A stretch of DNA of 64,000 nt from Nitratireductor sp. XY-223. Its GTDB lineage: Bacteria; Pseudomonadota; Alphaproteobacteria; Rhizobiales; Rhizobiaceae. Shown piece by piece: positions 19,703 through 29,250 of this stretch (position 1 is the stretch's first letter; every line of letters starts with the position of its first letter). The notes beneath the pieces are model-generated. The model ran no database searches and was not told the DNA's origin. It saw nothing but the letters and a program-made list of their open reading frames with translations. Location: assembly GCF_004959855.1 (NCBI RefSeq), contig NZ_SPNT01000011.1, positions 20,834 through 84,833 of the forward strand. Reading direction: 5' to 3'. Position numbers and translations under genes: made by a program.

Positions 19703-19731
19703 AAGCGCCCGCCTCAAAGAAGCGGGCGCAG
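19703..19731 (-). terminator. Terminator-like hairpin between the cyclophilin gene and queA
   Basis: GCGCCCGC (19705-19712) pairs with GCGGGCGC (19722-19729) around a nine-base loop. Read on the minus strand it is followed by TTGTTTGTTG, a broken T tract. It probably reduces read-through from ppiB into queA-tgt. Confidence 0.6.
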
Positions 19732-19752
19732 CCATCTTTACTGCCGATCGGG

Positions 19753-20226
19753 CTAAATGTCAGCGGCGACGCGCATCGTCGTGATGCTGTCGGGATCCTG
19801 AACGGGCTCGCCGCGCTTGATCTGGTCGACCACGTCCATGCCTTCGATCACCTGGCCCCAGACGCTGTACTGCTTGTTGAGCCACGGCGCCTCGTCGAAG
19901 CAGATGAAGAACTGGGAATTGGCCGAGTTCGGGTTCTGCGAGCGGGCCATCGAGCAGGTACCACGCACGTGGTTCAGGTTGGAAAATTCGGCCTGGAGGT
20001 CCGGCTTGTCCGAGCTGCCCATCCCCGTGCCCGTCGGGTCGCCCGTCTGGGCCATGAACCCGTCGATCACACGGTGAAAGACAATGCCGTCGTAGAAGTT
20101 CTCCCGCGACAGCTCCTTGATCCGGGCAACATGATTTGGCGCAAGGTCGGGCAGCAGTTCGATGACCACCCTGCCCTTGCTGGTTTCCATGACAATCGTG
20201 TTTTCCGGGTCTTTGTACTCGGCCAT
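19753..20226 (-). CDS. ppiB: Cytoplasmic cyclophilin-type peptidyl-prolyl isomerase
   Basis: 157 aa, no signal peptide. Proline cis-trans isomerase with NFYDGIVFHRVIDGFMAQTGD (catalytic Arg in FHRV), CSMARSQNPNSANSQFFI, and WLNKQYSVWGQV. Twenty-one bases downstream of a second, exported cyclophilin gene, so it is probably in the same operon with coaD. Confidence 0.95.
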   Translation of the reverse strand: MAEYKDPENTIVMETSKGRVVIELLPDLAPNHVARIKELSRENFYDGIVFHRVIDGFMAQTGDPTGTGMGSSDKPDLQAEFSNLNHVRGTCSMARSQNPNSANSQFFICFDEAPWLNKQYSVWGQVIEGMDVVDQIKRGEPVQDPDSITTMRVAADI

Positions 20227-20247
20227 GACGACCTCCTTGTTTTTGGT

Positions 20248-20823
20248 TTATTCGCCGACGCGAACCTTGATCATGCGATCCGGGTTCTGGACGGCACCAT
20301 TGGCCGCGTCGTCACCGCGCTTGATGTTCCTGATAAGGTCCATCCCGTCCACAACGCGGCCGAAGACGGTGTATTTGCCGTCCAGCGAACCGACACGTTC
20401 GAACATGATGAAGAACTGCGAATTGGCGGTGTTGGGGTGGCTTGAGCGGGCCATGCCGACAATGCCGGGCTCAAAGGGGATATCGGAGAATTCCTGGTTC
20501 AGGTTCGGCTCGCGCGAACCACCGGTGCCGACCAGGCGCGCGTTGAAGCCGTCCTCCAGATTGCCGTACTCCACGTCGCCCGTCTGCGCCATAAAGCCGT
20601 CGATCACGCGATGAAAGGCAACATTGTCGTATCTGCCGGCATTGGCGAGGTCCTTGATGCGCCGGACATGCTCGGGCGCGACATCCGGCAGCAGTTCGAT
20701 CACGACGTCACCGTCCTTGAGGGTGATGGTCATCTTGTTTTCCGGATCGATATCGGCACGCGCCAGGGAAAGAACGCCAATCGCAAGCAAGGCCGCTACG
20801 GCCAGTGGTCTCAAGGATTTCAT
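20248..20823 (-). CDS. Exported cyclophilin-type peptidyl-prolyl isomerase
   Basis: 191 aa. The N-terminal signal peptide (SLRPLAVAALLAIGVLSLARA) points to the periplasm. The core has NVAFHRVIDGFMAQTGD, GMARSSHPNTANSQFFI and LDGKYTVFGRVV. It is paralogous to the next gene, with an insertion (about residues 100-120: NLEDGFNARLVGTGGSRE) typical of exported rhizobial forms. It could assist outer-membrane or secreted protein folding. Confidence 0.94.
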   Translation of the reverse strand: MKSLRPLAVAALLAIGVLSLARADIDPENKMTITLKDGDVVIELLPDVAPEHVRRIKDLANAGRYDNVAFHRVIDGFMAQTGDVEYGNLEDGFNARLVGTGGSREPNLNQEFSDIPFEPGIVGMARSSHPNTANSQFFIMFERVGSLDGKYTVFGRVVDGMDLIRNIKRGDDAANGAVQNPDRMIKVRVGE

Positions 20824-20876
20824 GATAACTCTGTCGGTTCTCGGGATGGGTTCCCGGCTGCGACCCGGCGCCTCGT

Positions 20877-21368
20877 TCAGGATTTCCGTTCCTTCAGGGC
20901 CGCCAGGACGGGGGCCGGTACGAAAGCGCTAACATCTCCCCCCATTGCAGCGATCTGCCGCACCAATGTGGCAGTAATGGGCCGGTTGAGCGGGCTGGCA
21001 GGCAAAAAAACCGTCTGGATCTCGGGCGCCATTTCGCGGTTCATTCCGGCCATCTGCATTTCGTAGTCGAGATCGGAGCCATCCCTCAGCCCGCGCATCA
21101 GAAGCGTCGCGCCGCTGTCGCGCGCCGCGTCGATCGCAAGGCCGTTGAAGGATGTGACGGAAACGCGCTTCTCTTCGCCCGGAACGATGTCGGAAAGGGA
21201 GGCCTTAATCAGGTCGGAACGCTTCTCAACGGTGAAGAGCGGCTTCTTCGACGCCTGGATGCCGATACCGACGACGACCTTGTCCGCGACGTTCAACGCC
21301 TGGATGAGAACGTCCAGGTGGCCGTTGGTGATCGGATCGAACGATCCAGGATAAAAAGCAATCGACAT
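20877..21368 (-). CDS. coaD: Pantetheine-phosphate adenylyltransferase
   Basis: 163 aa. Penultimate step of CoA synthesis: phosphopantetheine plus ATP to dephospho-CoA. Nucleotidyltransferase motif [15 protein letters not shown] (T/HxGH) is at the N-terminus, [20 protein letters not shown] binds pantetheine phosphate, and [31 protein letters not shown] is the C-terminal motif shown here in overlapping parts. The last gene before the small-ORF region. Heads the coaD-cyclophilin run on the minus strand. Confidence 0.96.
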   Translation of the reverse strand: MSIAFYPGSFDPITNGHLDVLIQALNVADKVVVGIGIQASKKPLFTVEKRSDLIKASLSDIVPGEEKRVSVTSFNGLAIDAARDSGATLLMRGLRDGSDLDYEMQMAGMNREMAPEIQTVFLPASPLNRPITATLVRQIAAMGGDVSAFVPAPVLAALKERKS

Positions 21369-21578
21369 GGGTAACTCGTGTCATCGATCCGCAATCGGAT
21401 CCGTCCCGCCGCTTTTGTCACGACCTCGCGCCGGGTGCAAGCAAAACAAGCCGGCAAACGGGCCGCCGGAGCCTCACAGAGCCGTTCCCACCACATGAAT
21501 GCCAGCTGAACGGCCGTTTCAGGAACGCTTCAGCAGCCGCTTCCTAATGTGTTCGGGACAATTTGAGAGGAATCCACA

Positions 21579-21695
21579 ATGCTAATTTTATCTTTCATCG
21601 CTACGCTCTTCGTAACGATAAGCATTGCCGCCGCCGTCGTCCTGGCATCCGAACCGGAACAGAGGCAGCCGGTCCGAAATCCGCGTCGCCGCTGA
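21579..21695 (+). CDS. Candidate 38-aa membrane microprotein
   Basis: The ATG at 21579 follows GAGAGG (21565-21570) at good spacing. The product is one N-terminal TM segment (LILSFIATLFVTISIAAAVV) and a basic, Pro/Arg-rich tail ending RNPRRR. No family is recognised. It lies in the coaD-gyrA gap, whose flanking genes read away on the minus strand, and the rightward terminator at 22068 supports plus-strand transcription of this region. Confidence 0.5.
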   Translation: MLILSFIATLFVTISIAAAVVLASEPEQRQPVRNPRRR

Positions 21696-21872
21696 GCGAT
21701 GTCAATAAACAGGGGATCAGCCGAAGATCACAGGCACGTGTTCGCAAACGGTGCGCCGATCACAAGCCATTTGACATGCATTGAAGATGGCGTTGGCAGT
21801 TCCCATATCAAGTTTCAAGGGCGCAGAAAATGCACTCGATGGTCATTCGAAAATGACATCACGGAGACGAAA

Positions 21873-22007
21873 ATGGTTACAGCGCTGACAATCCTGGCGG
21901 TTCTTATAGCCTCGATGTTCCTCGCGACCATGGGCGCGGCCATGATGGCTATGCACCGCGAGCAGGTTGAAGCGACCGAGAGGGCGCGTAGCAGGATCAA
22001 GAATTGA
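21873..22007 (+). CDS. Candidate 44-aa membrane microprotein
   Basis: The ATG at 21873 has GGAG at 21863-21866. One TM segment (LTILAVLIASMFLATMGAAMM) is followed by a charged tail (HREQVEATERARSRIKN). The plan is the same as the 38-aa product upstream: N-terminal TM, then a cationic cytoplasmic tail. A perfect terminator follows 60 bases after the stop. Longer in-frame extension upstream to 21699 has no ribosome-binding site and no protein-like content. Confidence 0.55.
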   Translation: MVTALTILAVLIASMFLATMGAAMMAMHREQVEATERARSRIKN

Positions 22008-22067
22008 CTGCTTAGTTTGATTTACCCAGGGACTCTTCTGACCTCCAATCAATAAAGTCCCCACCTG

Positions 22068-22099
22068 ATCCGGATGGTTCCCCGCCATCCGGATTTTTT
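22068..22099 (+). terminator. Strong rightward rho-independent terminator
   Basis: ATCCGGATGG (22068-22077) pairs perfectly with CCATCCGGAT (22085-22094) around a seven-base loop, followed by a T run (22095-22099). The T run is only on the plus side, so it serves the small plus-strand genes. gyrA on the minus strand ends inside the T run, at 22098. Confidence 0.9.
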
Positions 22100-24872
22100 A
22101 TGCCTCGTCCCCTTCATCTCCTTGGGACTGCCCGCCGTCCGGCGTGTCTTCTGTCTCGGCGCCATCGCCCTCATCATCTTCTTCTTCCGGCTCGCTGATG
22201 CGCTCCACCGAAACGACCTTCTCCTGTTTCGCCGTGGAGAAAATCGTCACACCCTTAGTCGCGCGGCTGGCGATGCGGATGCCCTCGACCGGCACGCGGA
22301 TGAGCTGGCCGCCGTCCGAGACGAGCATGATCTGGTCGTCGCTCTCGACCGGGAACGTTGCCACCAGCGGTCCGATCTCGTCCACCTTGCTGGTGTCGGT
22401 GGCCCGGATTCCCTTGCCGCCCCTGCCCGAAATGCGGAAGTCGTAGGACGAAGAGCGCTTGCCGTAACCCTTCTCGCTGACGGTCAGGACGAACTGCTCC
22501 TTGGATTGCATGTTCTGCGCCATCTCCTCGGTGAATTCCTCACCTTCGCCGACCGACGCATCCTCGCCGACCAGTTCGACGTCATCGGCCCTGCTCCACT
22601 TGATATAGGCGGCGCGTTCAGCCGGGGTCGCCTCGACATGCACCAGGATCGCCATCGAGATGACGCAGTCGCCATCGGCGAGCTGGATGCCGCGCACGCC
22701 GACCGAGTTGCGGCCGGCGAAGACACGCACATCGGTGACCGGAAAGCGGATGCACTGCCCGAGCGCCGTCGTCAGCAGCACGTCGTCGTTTTCATCGCAG
22801 GTCTCGACGGCGAGGATCTCGTCCTTCTCGTCGTCGAGCTTCATGGCGATCTTGCCGTTGCGGTTGACCTGGACGAAATCGGAGAGCTTGTTGCGGCGAA
22901 CCGTGCCGCGCGTCGTGGAGAACATCACATCGAGCTGGCTCCAGCTCTCCTCGTCCTCCGGCAGCGGCATGATCGAGGTGATCCGTTCGCCCTGCTCCAG
23001 CGGCAGCATGTTGATCAGCGCCTTGCCGCGCGATTGCGGCGAGCCGACCGGCAGGCGCCAGACCTTTTCCTTGTAGACGATGCCGCGCGAGGAGAAGAAC
23101 AGGACCGGCGTGTGGGTATTGGCCACGAACAGGCGGTTGACGAAATCCTCGTCGCGCGTTGCCATGCCGGAACGGCCCTTTCCACCGCGGCGCTGGGCCC
23201 GGTAGGTGGCCAGCGGCACGCGCTTGATGTAGCCGGAGTGGGAGACGGTGACGACCATGTCCTCGCGGGCGATGAGGTCCTCATCGTCCATGTCCGGCCC
23301 GCCCTCGGTAATCTCCGTTCGCCGCGGCGTCGCGAACTCGTCGCGAACGTCCGTCAGTTCCTTCTTGACGATCTCCAGGATGCGGACCCGCGACGCGAGG
23401 ATCTCCAGGTAATCCTTGATCTCGGCGCCGATCTCATTGAGTTCGTCGGCGATCTCGTCGCGGCCTAGGGCCGTGAGGCGCGCCAGGCGCAGCTCGAGAA
23501 TGGCGCGCGCCTGCTCCTCGGACAGATTATAGGTTCCGTCGTCGTTGATGCGGTGGCGCGGATCGTCGATTAGCACGATCAACGGCGCAACGTCCTTAGC
23601 CGGCCAGCGGCGCTCCATCAGCTGGGTCCGGGCGGTTCCCGGATCCGGGGCATTGCGGATGAGGCTGATCACCTCGTCGATATTGGCAACGGCGATGGCC
23701 AGCCCGACAAGCACATGGGCCCGCTCGCGTGCCTTGTTGAGAAGAAATTTCGTGCGCCGGCTGATCACTTCCTCGCGGAAGGCGACAAACGCCTTCAGCA
23801 TGTCCATCAGCGTCATCTGCTCGGGCTTGCCGCCGTTGAGCGCCACCATGTTGCAGCCGAACGAGGTCTGCAGCGGCGTGAAACGATAGAGCTGGTTGAG
23901 GACCACATCGGCGACGGCATCGCGCTTCAGTTCGATCACCACGCGATATCCGTCACGATCGGACTCGTCGCGGATGTCGGAGATGCCCTCGACGCGCTTT
24001 TCGCGCACGAGCTCGGCCATCTTCTCGATCATCGACGCCTTGTTGACCTGATAGGGAATCTCGCTGATGACAAGCGCTTCACGCTCGCCGCGGATCTGCT
24101 CGACGTCAACACGCCCGCGCATCACCACCGAGCCGCGCCCGGTATCATAGGCGGAACGGATGCCGGAGCGCCCGAGGATCAGACCGCCAGTCGGAAAATC
24201 GGGACCCGGGATAATCTGCATCAGCTCGGCGAGCTCGATCGACGGGTTGTCGATCAGAGCGACGCAGCCGTCGATGACCTCGCCGAGATTGTGCGGCGGG
24301 ATGTTGGTGGCCATGCCGACAGCAATGCCGCCGGCGCCGTTGACCAATAGGTTCGGGAAGCGTGCCGGGACGACACGTGGTTCCTTGGCGGAAGCGTCGT
24401 AGTTTTCCTGGAAATCGACCGTGTCCTTGTCGATGTCCTCAAGCAGCTCGTGGGCGACCTTGGCCAGGCGCGATTCCGTGTAACGCATGGCGGCCGGCGG
24501 ATCGCCGTCGATGGAGCCGAAATTGCCCTGCCCGTCGATAAGCGGAACGCGCATGGAAAAGTCCTGCGCCATGCGCACCATGGCGTCGTAGATCGCCTGG
24601 TCGCCATGGGGGTGATACTTACCCATGACGTCACCGATGATGCGGGACGACTTCACATATTTGCGGTTCCAGTGGAAGCCGCCTTCATGCATGGCGTAGA
24701 GAATGCGCCGGTGGACCGGCTTCAGACCGTCGCGCACGTCGGGCAGCGCGCGGCTGACGATAACGCTCATCGCATAATCGAGATAAGAGCGCTGCATCTC
24801 CTCCATGATGGAGATCGGTTCGATGCCGGATGGGCCGGAAGGCGGGGTCAGGGAATTATCGTGTTCCGACAA
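22098..24872 (-). CDS. gyrA: DNA gyrase subunit A
   Basis: 924 aa. Breakage-reunion subunit of gyrase. [20 protein letters not shown] opens the winged-helix domain, and the catalytic Tyr is in [12 protein letters not shown]. The C-terminal pinwheel has the GyrA box in [13 protein letters not shown], then an acidic tail. In the quinolone pocket [10 protein letters not shown], Gln sits where E. coli has Ser83. The start is a TTG at 24872, since an in-frame stop lies five codons upstream and no ATG precedes the conserved N-terminus. Confidence 0.96.
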   Translation of the reverse strand: MSEHDNSLTPPSGPSGIEPISIMEEMQRSYLDYAMSVIVSRALPDVRDGLKPVHRRILYAMHEGGFHWNRKYVKSSRIIGDVMGKYHPHGDQAIYDAMVRMAQDFSMRVPLIDGQGNFGSIDGDPPAAMRYTESRLAKVAHELLEDIDKDTVDFQENYDASAKEPRVVPARFPNLLVNGAGGIAVGMATNIPPHNLGEVIDGCVALIDNPSIELAELMQIIPGPDFPTGGLILGRSGIRSAYDTGRGSVVMRGRVDVEQIRGEREALVISEIPYQVNKASMIEKMAELVREKRVEGISDIRDESDRDGYRVVIELKRDAVADVVLNQLYRFTPLQTSFGCNMVALNGGKPEQMTLMDMLKAFVAFREEVISRRTKFLLNKARERAHVLVGLAIAVANIDEVISLIRNAPDPGTARTQLMERRWPAKDVAPLIVLIDDPRHRINDDGTYNLSEEQARAILELRLARLTALGRDEIADELNEIGAEIKDYLEILASRVRILEIVKKELTDVRDEFATPRRTEITEGGPDMDDEDLIAREDMVVTVSHSGYIKRVPLATYRAQRRGGKGRSGMATRDEDFVNRLFVANTHTPVLFFSSRGIVYKEKVWRLPVGSPQSRGKALINMLPLEQGERITSIMPLPEDEESWSQLDVMFSTTRGTVRRNKLSDFVQVNRNGKIAMKLDDEKDEILAVETCDENDDVLLTTALGQCIRFPVTDVRVFAGRNSVGVRGIQLADGDCVISMAILVHVEATPAERAAYIKWSRADDVELVGEDASVGEGEEFTEEMAQNMQSKEQFVLTVSEKGYGKRSSSYDFRISGRGGKGIRATDTSKVDEIGPLVATFPVESDDQIMLVSDGGQLIRVPVEGIRIASRATKGVTIFSTAKQEKVVSVERISEPEEEDDEGDGAETEDTPDGGQSQGDEGDEA

Positions 24873-25089
24873 GAAATATGTCCGTCATATTTTATGGAAT
24901 CAGTTGCGCCCCTTATAGACGATCAGCCCGTTAAAAGCCAACTGTAACGCGACAAATTCACGCTGGTTTTCTGTATATTTTTCAAATAGTTATATGCCCA
25001 AGTTTTTGTCACATGATATAAATTTGCGCAGGACCCGCGCAGACGGCGCAAAAACCGCCGATTCGGCCTCCGTGCGGGCTCAATTCGCA

Positions 25090-26040
25090 CTAAAGACTGA
25101 AGGCGAAAACCAGCGGCAGGGCGACCAGGCTGAGCACATAGGTGGCAACGACCAGGCTTGATGCGACAACGCTGTCGCAGCCGTAGCGGGCGGCAATAAT
25201 CGCGGCGAGCGTCCCGGACGGCATGGCCGCTTCAATGATCAGCAATTCGCGCTCGATCGGGTCCAGTGCGAACGCCTGTCCGGCAGCCAGAGCCAGCAGC
25301 GGCTCAAGCACCAGCTTCAGGCCCGCCACCAACAATATCAGGGGCGCCAGTTTCCGGAACTCGATCGGCCTCAGCATCAGCCCGACCGCAAAGGCAACCA
25401 GCACTGTCATTGAAGCGCCAATGGCGCCGATCAGCTCATAAAGGCTGTTGACGATCCAGTTGTCCCGATCAAGCTCAATGTAAGAAAACAGGACACCGAG
25501 CACCGTCGCGGCAAAGACGGGTGTACGCAGGAACCGAACAAACGCGGCGCCGAAACTGTGGTTGTTCTCAGCGTCGCGTCCGAAAAACATCGCAAGCATC
25601 ACACCGAAGGTGAAAAGCGGCAAAACAACACCGAACTCGCCCATGGTGACAACCTTGCGCATGACCTGCGGGTCGTTGCTGTAGACATTCTGGATGATCG
25701 CATAGCCGAGCGTTGACGAACTGCCGACCCCGGCAACGAGCACCACGGAGCCAAGGACCGGCTTGCCGAGCTTCAACAGTCGCCCCAGAACCCACGCCAC
25801 GAGCATGACGACCGAAATCGAGGTCAGGATCGAAAGTGCCGGCAGCAGGCCGTCGAGGGTGAACGGCTCGACGCTCAGCGACCCGAAGATCAGCGCCGGT
25901 AGAGCAAAATCCGTGACAAGGCGAGCAAATACGCCCTGCTCCTGCTGGCGGATGACATTTCGATTTCGCAGGAAGATTGCCAGCCCGGCAAGGAAGATCA
26001 GGACAAAGAAATGCTCAAGCGTCTTTTCTGTCAGCGTCAC
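25090..26040 (-). CDS. AEC family transporter (auxin efflux carrier type)
   Basis: 316 aa with about ten TM helices in two halves. Family features are FALPALIFGSL in the first half, LGYAIIQNVY in the middle, and EAAMPSGTLAAIIAARYGCD in the second half. AEC proteins export or take up small organic acids (for example malonate or malate), but the substrate cannot be assigned here. GTG start. No partner genes are adjacent. Confidence 0.85.
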   Translation of the reverse strand: MTLTEKTLEHFFVLIFLAGLAIFLRNRNVIRQQEQGVFARLVTDFALPALIFGSLSVEPFTLDGLLPALSILTSISVVMLVAWVLGRLLKLGKPVLGSVVLVAGVGSSSTLGYAIIQNVYSNDPQVMRKVVTMGEFGVVLPLFTFGVMLAMFFGRDAENNHSFGAAFVRFLRTPVFAATVLGVLFSYIELDRDNWIVNSLYELIGAIGASMTVLVAFAVGLMLRPIEFRKLAPLILLVAGLKLVLEPLLALAAGQAFALDPIERELLIIEAAMPSGTLAAIIAARYGCDSVVASSLVVATYVLSLVALPLVFAFSL

Positions 26041-26123
26041 TGCTGCGCCCCCCGTGCAACGGCACTATAGGCCGTCCGGGCACAAGGCAAATAGAAACTA
26101 ATGCGCAAAAGCGCGCCGGCTTA

Positions 26124-26510
26124 CTAATTCTGATCGAGTTCGACGACCATCTCCTTGCCGCCGAGGCCGTGTACGCTGTCATTGCCGCGGACCGTCACGC
26201 TGGTCACGCCCTCGGGGATGGCAACGCCGGAAAGCGAACGGGTAAAGGGCTGTTCATTCTCATGCGGATGCGCGAGCACGCGTTTGCCGTAGACGGTGCC
26301 GTCCGGTCCGACGACATCCCAGCGGTCGGCGTAATGATCCCAGCCCTCGTCGCCGTGCAGCAGCGTTACGGAAAATCGCCACTCGCCATTGGACTGGCGC
26401 TCGGCCTTGACATCGACCACGTCAACCTCGCCTGCCATGCCGGACGCCGGAAAGCAGACCAACGACGATGCGATGAGCAGGGTTCGCAATGTTGAGATGC
26501 GGTGATTCAT
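26124..26510 (-). CDS. Small exported protein of unknown function
   Basis: 128 aa from the ATG at 26510. A signal peptide (STLRTLLIASSLVCFPASGMAG) is followed by a beta-rich domain with VDVVDVKAERQSNGEWRFSVTLLHGDEGWDHYADRW, seen in parts, and RVLAHPHENEQPFTRSLSGVAIPEG. A compact periplasmic domain of this type is widespread in alphaproteobacteria without assigned function. The His and acidic clusters (DEGWDHYAD, HPHENE) might bind a metal, but that is speculation. Confidence 0.7.
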   Translation of the reverse strand: MNHRISTLRTLLIASSLVCFPASGMAGEVDVVDVKAERQSNGEWRFSVTLLHGDEGWDHYADRWDVVGPDGTVYGKRVLAHPHENEQPFTRSLSGVAIPEGVTSVTVRGNDSVHGLGGKEMVVELDQN

Positions 26511-26802
26511 GGAAAGTCCCCAGGTGTTGAAAGTGCCCAACAATGCACGTGAACGCCTTCACCGTGAAATCAAATACGCGCGAACATATCCAGGCTGATC
26601 GTGTTGCCGGAATATGGCGGTCGATTGTCCTGTCCATTTGCGCGAAATCACTGCGGGTAGCTCGCCGCGACTGCCTTGGGCTTCAGCGGAAGCTTAAGTC
26701 AATCTTAAGACGCACATCAGCTTCAATTCATCCGGCCCGAATAGGGTGTGATTGTTCAACGGCACAAACAAACCCCTCCACCTGCAGGTCGTCCTGAAGC
26801 CT

Positions 26803-27870
26803 ATGATGTATATGCGTATAGTCGCAGCGATCTGCGGAATACTGTTGAGCGCAGAGGCCGCAAGCGCGCACGAGGCCTGGCTGTTGACCCCAACGGAACT
26901 GGAAGCGCTTTCACGGTCACCGATCCCGCCGGTATTTTTAAATCCGCCCCTTCTGATGACGGTGTCGCTTTGCGCGAGCGTTTTTTTGTACGGCGTTGTT
27001 CTTGCAGAAGAAAGATACCGCTTCTTCGATTCTGCTTTCCTCTGGATTTTGAGAAAAGAAATGAAGGATGCGGGTCCGCTTGCCATCCGGCTGGGTATGG
27101 CTACGACCATCGGGCTCAGTGCCCTGGGCGCGCTTCCGCGCCATGGGACCAAGCTCTGGAGCGAGCCGACATTTTATGTTCCCGACATGATGCTCAGCAC
27201 ACTAAGCGGATGGTTTTGGCCGTGGTTGCTGGGAAGCGCCTCGCTGACGGTCTGTATGCTGCTGCTGCTTGGATTGGCGACCCGGTTCACCGCTATCGTC
27301 ATTGTCCTATTGAGCATTGTTGGCTGCATACTATTCGGTCAAAAATTTACCCTGCATTACGCCGGTCATTTCATTGCACCGGCGTTGTTGCTCTACCATT
27401 GCGGCGCCGGAAAATTCAGCGTCGATAGCGCTTTCCAAATCGAATACCTCGACGTGCGTGGGTTGGCCGATCCGAGATTGTTCTGGGGAATTGCCCAGAT
27501 TCTGACCGGTTTGACATTTGTGAGTCTGGCGGTCTCGGTAAAATTCCTCCAGCCAACATTGCTGATTGCAATTCTGGATCACGCCGAATTCAATTTCTTC
27601 AATATCCCGCTGCCAATTGTGGCGCTGCTCATGATGCATGTGGAACTGCTGGCCGGCGTGCTGCTGATTTTCGGCAGGATGGTGCGCCCAATCGCATTTT
27701 TCCTGCTGTGCGCCTTTACATTCTTTGCCGTTATTCTTGGAGAGAACCCCGCACTGCACGGCAATCTCTACGGGTTGATGCTTGCGCTCCTGTTATATGG
27801 CGGCAGTCCTCTTTCGGTCTCCCTTAGCTGGCGGCACCCTGAGCTGGCCAACCATCCCGGGAGGGCCTGA
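26803..27870 (+). CDS. Integral membrane protein, possibly DoxX-like
   Basis: 355 aa from the ATG at 26803 (further ATGs at 26806 and 26812). A signal peptide ends AASAHEAWLLTPTE, putting a His-bearing N-terminus outside. About eight TM helices follow, several with DoxX-like character (GLATRFTAIVIVLLSIVGC, HVELLAGVLLIFGRMVRPIAF). Function is unknown. Base composition is visibly AT-richer than neighbouring genes. The next gene starts two bases after the stop, so the two form a unit. Confidence 0.65.
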   Translation: MMYMRIVAAICGILLSAEAASAHEAWLLTPTELEALSRSPIPPVFLNPPLLMTVSLCASVFLYGVVLAEERYRFFDSAFLWILRKEMKDAGPLAIRLGMATTIGLSALGALPRHGTKLWSEPTFYVPDMMLSTLSGWFWPWLLGSASLTVCMLLLLGLATRFTAIVIVLLSIVGCILFGQKFTLHYAGHFIAPALLLYHCGAGKFSVDSAFQIEYLDVRGLADPRLFWGIAQILTGLTFVSLAVSVKFLQPTLLIAILDHAEFNFFNIPLPIVALLMMHVELLAGVLLIFGRMVRPIAFFLLCAFTFFAVILGENPALHGNLYGLMLALLLYGGSPLSVSLSWRHPELANHPGRA

Positions 27871-27871
27871 T

Positions 27872-28348
27872 ATGACGGCCCCTGCATATCGCGGTTGCGC
27901 CATGCAGATTGCCGTTGCGACGGCCTTCTTTACAGTCGCGTTGAACCTTTATCTCGCCGTAGCGGGAGCGATGGAACAAAAGCCCAGTGCCGTTTTTGCG
28001 GAAGTCTCCGAAGGACAAAAGGTACCAGAAATAAGTTTGAGGGGTGACATTGCCTCCAGCGGTGAGCGGCTGCTTATCATCGAGGCCAGCAATTTCACTT
28101 TTACCGATCTTTGCGTCGGCAAAACCGACGCCACACATATCGGGCACGCCCACATTCATCAGGGCGACCGGAAAATCGGCACGGCTTATTCCCCCATCTT
28201 TTCCCTGGGCACCCTGCCGCCAGGCACACATGAATTCGTCGTCACGTTGAGGACACGGGACCATCGGGCCATTGTCAGCGCGAAGGGACTGGCAATCGAG
28301 AAAATTACGTTTGTAGTGCGAGGCCCTGAAGGTAGTTTGGGCCAGTAA
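27872..28348 (+). CDS. Exported His-rich protein of unknown function
   Basis: 158 aa from the ATG at 27872, set by GGGAGGG upstream. The N-terminal membrane/signal segment (MQIAVATAFFTVALNLYLAVAGA) precedes a domain with HIGHAHIHQGDRKIGTAYSP, LPPGTHEFVVTLRTRDHRA. The GHAH...DHR pattern resembles small periplasmic proteins thought to bind metal, but no function is established. The spacing to the membrane-protein gene upstream implies joint expression. Confidence 0.65.
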   Translation: MTAPAYRGCAMQIAVATAFFTVALNLYLAVAGAMEQKPSAVFAEVSEGQKVPEISLRGDIASSGERLLIIEASNFTFTDLCVGKTDATHIGHAHIHQGDRKIGTAYSPIFSLGTLPPGTHEFVVTLRTRDHRAIVSAKGLAIEKITFVVRGPEGSLGQ

Positions 28349-28454
28349 CTCAACGGTGCTTCCGCATTTCCACAACGAAGAGGCCGGGATTCCCTGGGCG
28401 GTCACTCAAGGCACACGGACGCTGACGCTGTAATGGCGTTTGCCCGGTTCGTGT

Positions 28455-28931
28455 CTAGAACGGTATCTCGTCATCCATGTCCCGTGAGAAGCCGCCTTCC
28501 TGTGCCGGTGCCTGCTGGCCGTAGTCCTGCTGGTTGTCTCCGAATCCGCCGCCGCCTCCACCGCCGGCACCGCCTTCCGACCTGCCGTCGAGCATCGTCA
28601 GAGCGGAATTGAAGCCCTGGAGCACGACCTCGGTGGAATACCGGTCCTGGCCGCTCTGGTCCTGCCATTTGCGGGTCTGCAATTGGCCTTCGAGATAGAT
28701 CTTGGAGCCTTTTCTCAAATACTGCTCGGCGATCTTGCAAAGGCCCTCGTTGAATATCACGACCCGGTGCCATTCCGTCTTTTCACGGCGCTCGCCGGTG
28801 TTTCGGTCGCGCCAGCTCTCGGAGGTCGCCACCCTCAGATTGGCGATCGGCCGGCCGTCCTGTGTCCGGCGGATCTCAGGATCCGCGCCCAAATTCCCGA
28901 CCAATATTACCTTGTTGACACTGCCTGCCAT
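28455..28931 (-). CDS. ssb: Single-stranded DNA-binding protein
   Basis: 158 aa from the ATG at 28931 (GAGGA upstream). The OB fold spans about residues 1-110 ([51 protein letters not shown]). A Gly-rich flexible linker leads to the acidic tip DMDDEIPF that recruits replication and repair partners. It is divergent from uvrA with a LexA box in between. Confidence 0.98.
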   Translation of the reverse strand: MAGSVNKVILVGNLGADPEIRRTQDGRPIANLRVATSESWRDRNTGERREKTEWHRVVIFNEGLCKIAEQYLRKGSKIYLEGQLQTRKWQDQSGQDRYSTEVVLQGFNSALTMLDGRSEGGAGGGGGGGFGDNQQDYGQQAPAQEGGFSRDMDDEIPF

Positions 28932-29059
28932 GATCAATCCTCACAAATCCGGGCACACGGCCGACTGCCGAGCGGTATGCGCCCCCTTAATTCCGGGCGA
29001 CAATAGACCATCAGCGAGCCCGTGTCCGCCGACAAAAAAATATCCACAGGAGCTTTTTT

Positions 29060-29074
29060 GTTCACATTATGTTC
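29060..29074. promoter_or_regulatory. Alphaproteobacterial LexA (SOS) box
   Basis: GTTC-ACATTAT-GTTC exactly fits the GTTC-N7-GTTC direct repeat recognised by LexA in Rhizobiales. It lies 129 bases before ssb and 177 before uvrA. DNA damage should therefore induce uvrA and perhaps ssb. The intergenic stretch 28932-29250 holds no gene. Confidence 0.85.
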
Positions 29075-29250
29075 TAGTTGCACTATTGTGTCTTGTCAAA
29101 TGATTCAGCTTGGGTCATGAGTGTGAGGTAATGTGGCGTTTGTATCTCGACTTGGGGCAAATCAGCCCTAGTTTTAGCACCGCATTCTATCCACGAATTG
29201 CCGCCTGAACGGCGCTGCGCGCATCATCGCCCTGATTGCGGAAGGAGACC

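Noticed and set aside
21699..21872. Upstream extension of the 44-aa microprotein (102 codons in total)
   Set aside because: The extra 58 codons lack an RBS and hydrophobic or domain-like content. The GGAG-preceded ATG at 21873 is far better.
28349..28440. Short frame ending in TRTLTL before ssb, possible gene remnant
   Set aside because: About 35 codons, no ribosome-binding site, no recognised family, and it overlaps the end of the preceding gene. Not enough to call a gene or pseudogene.
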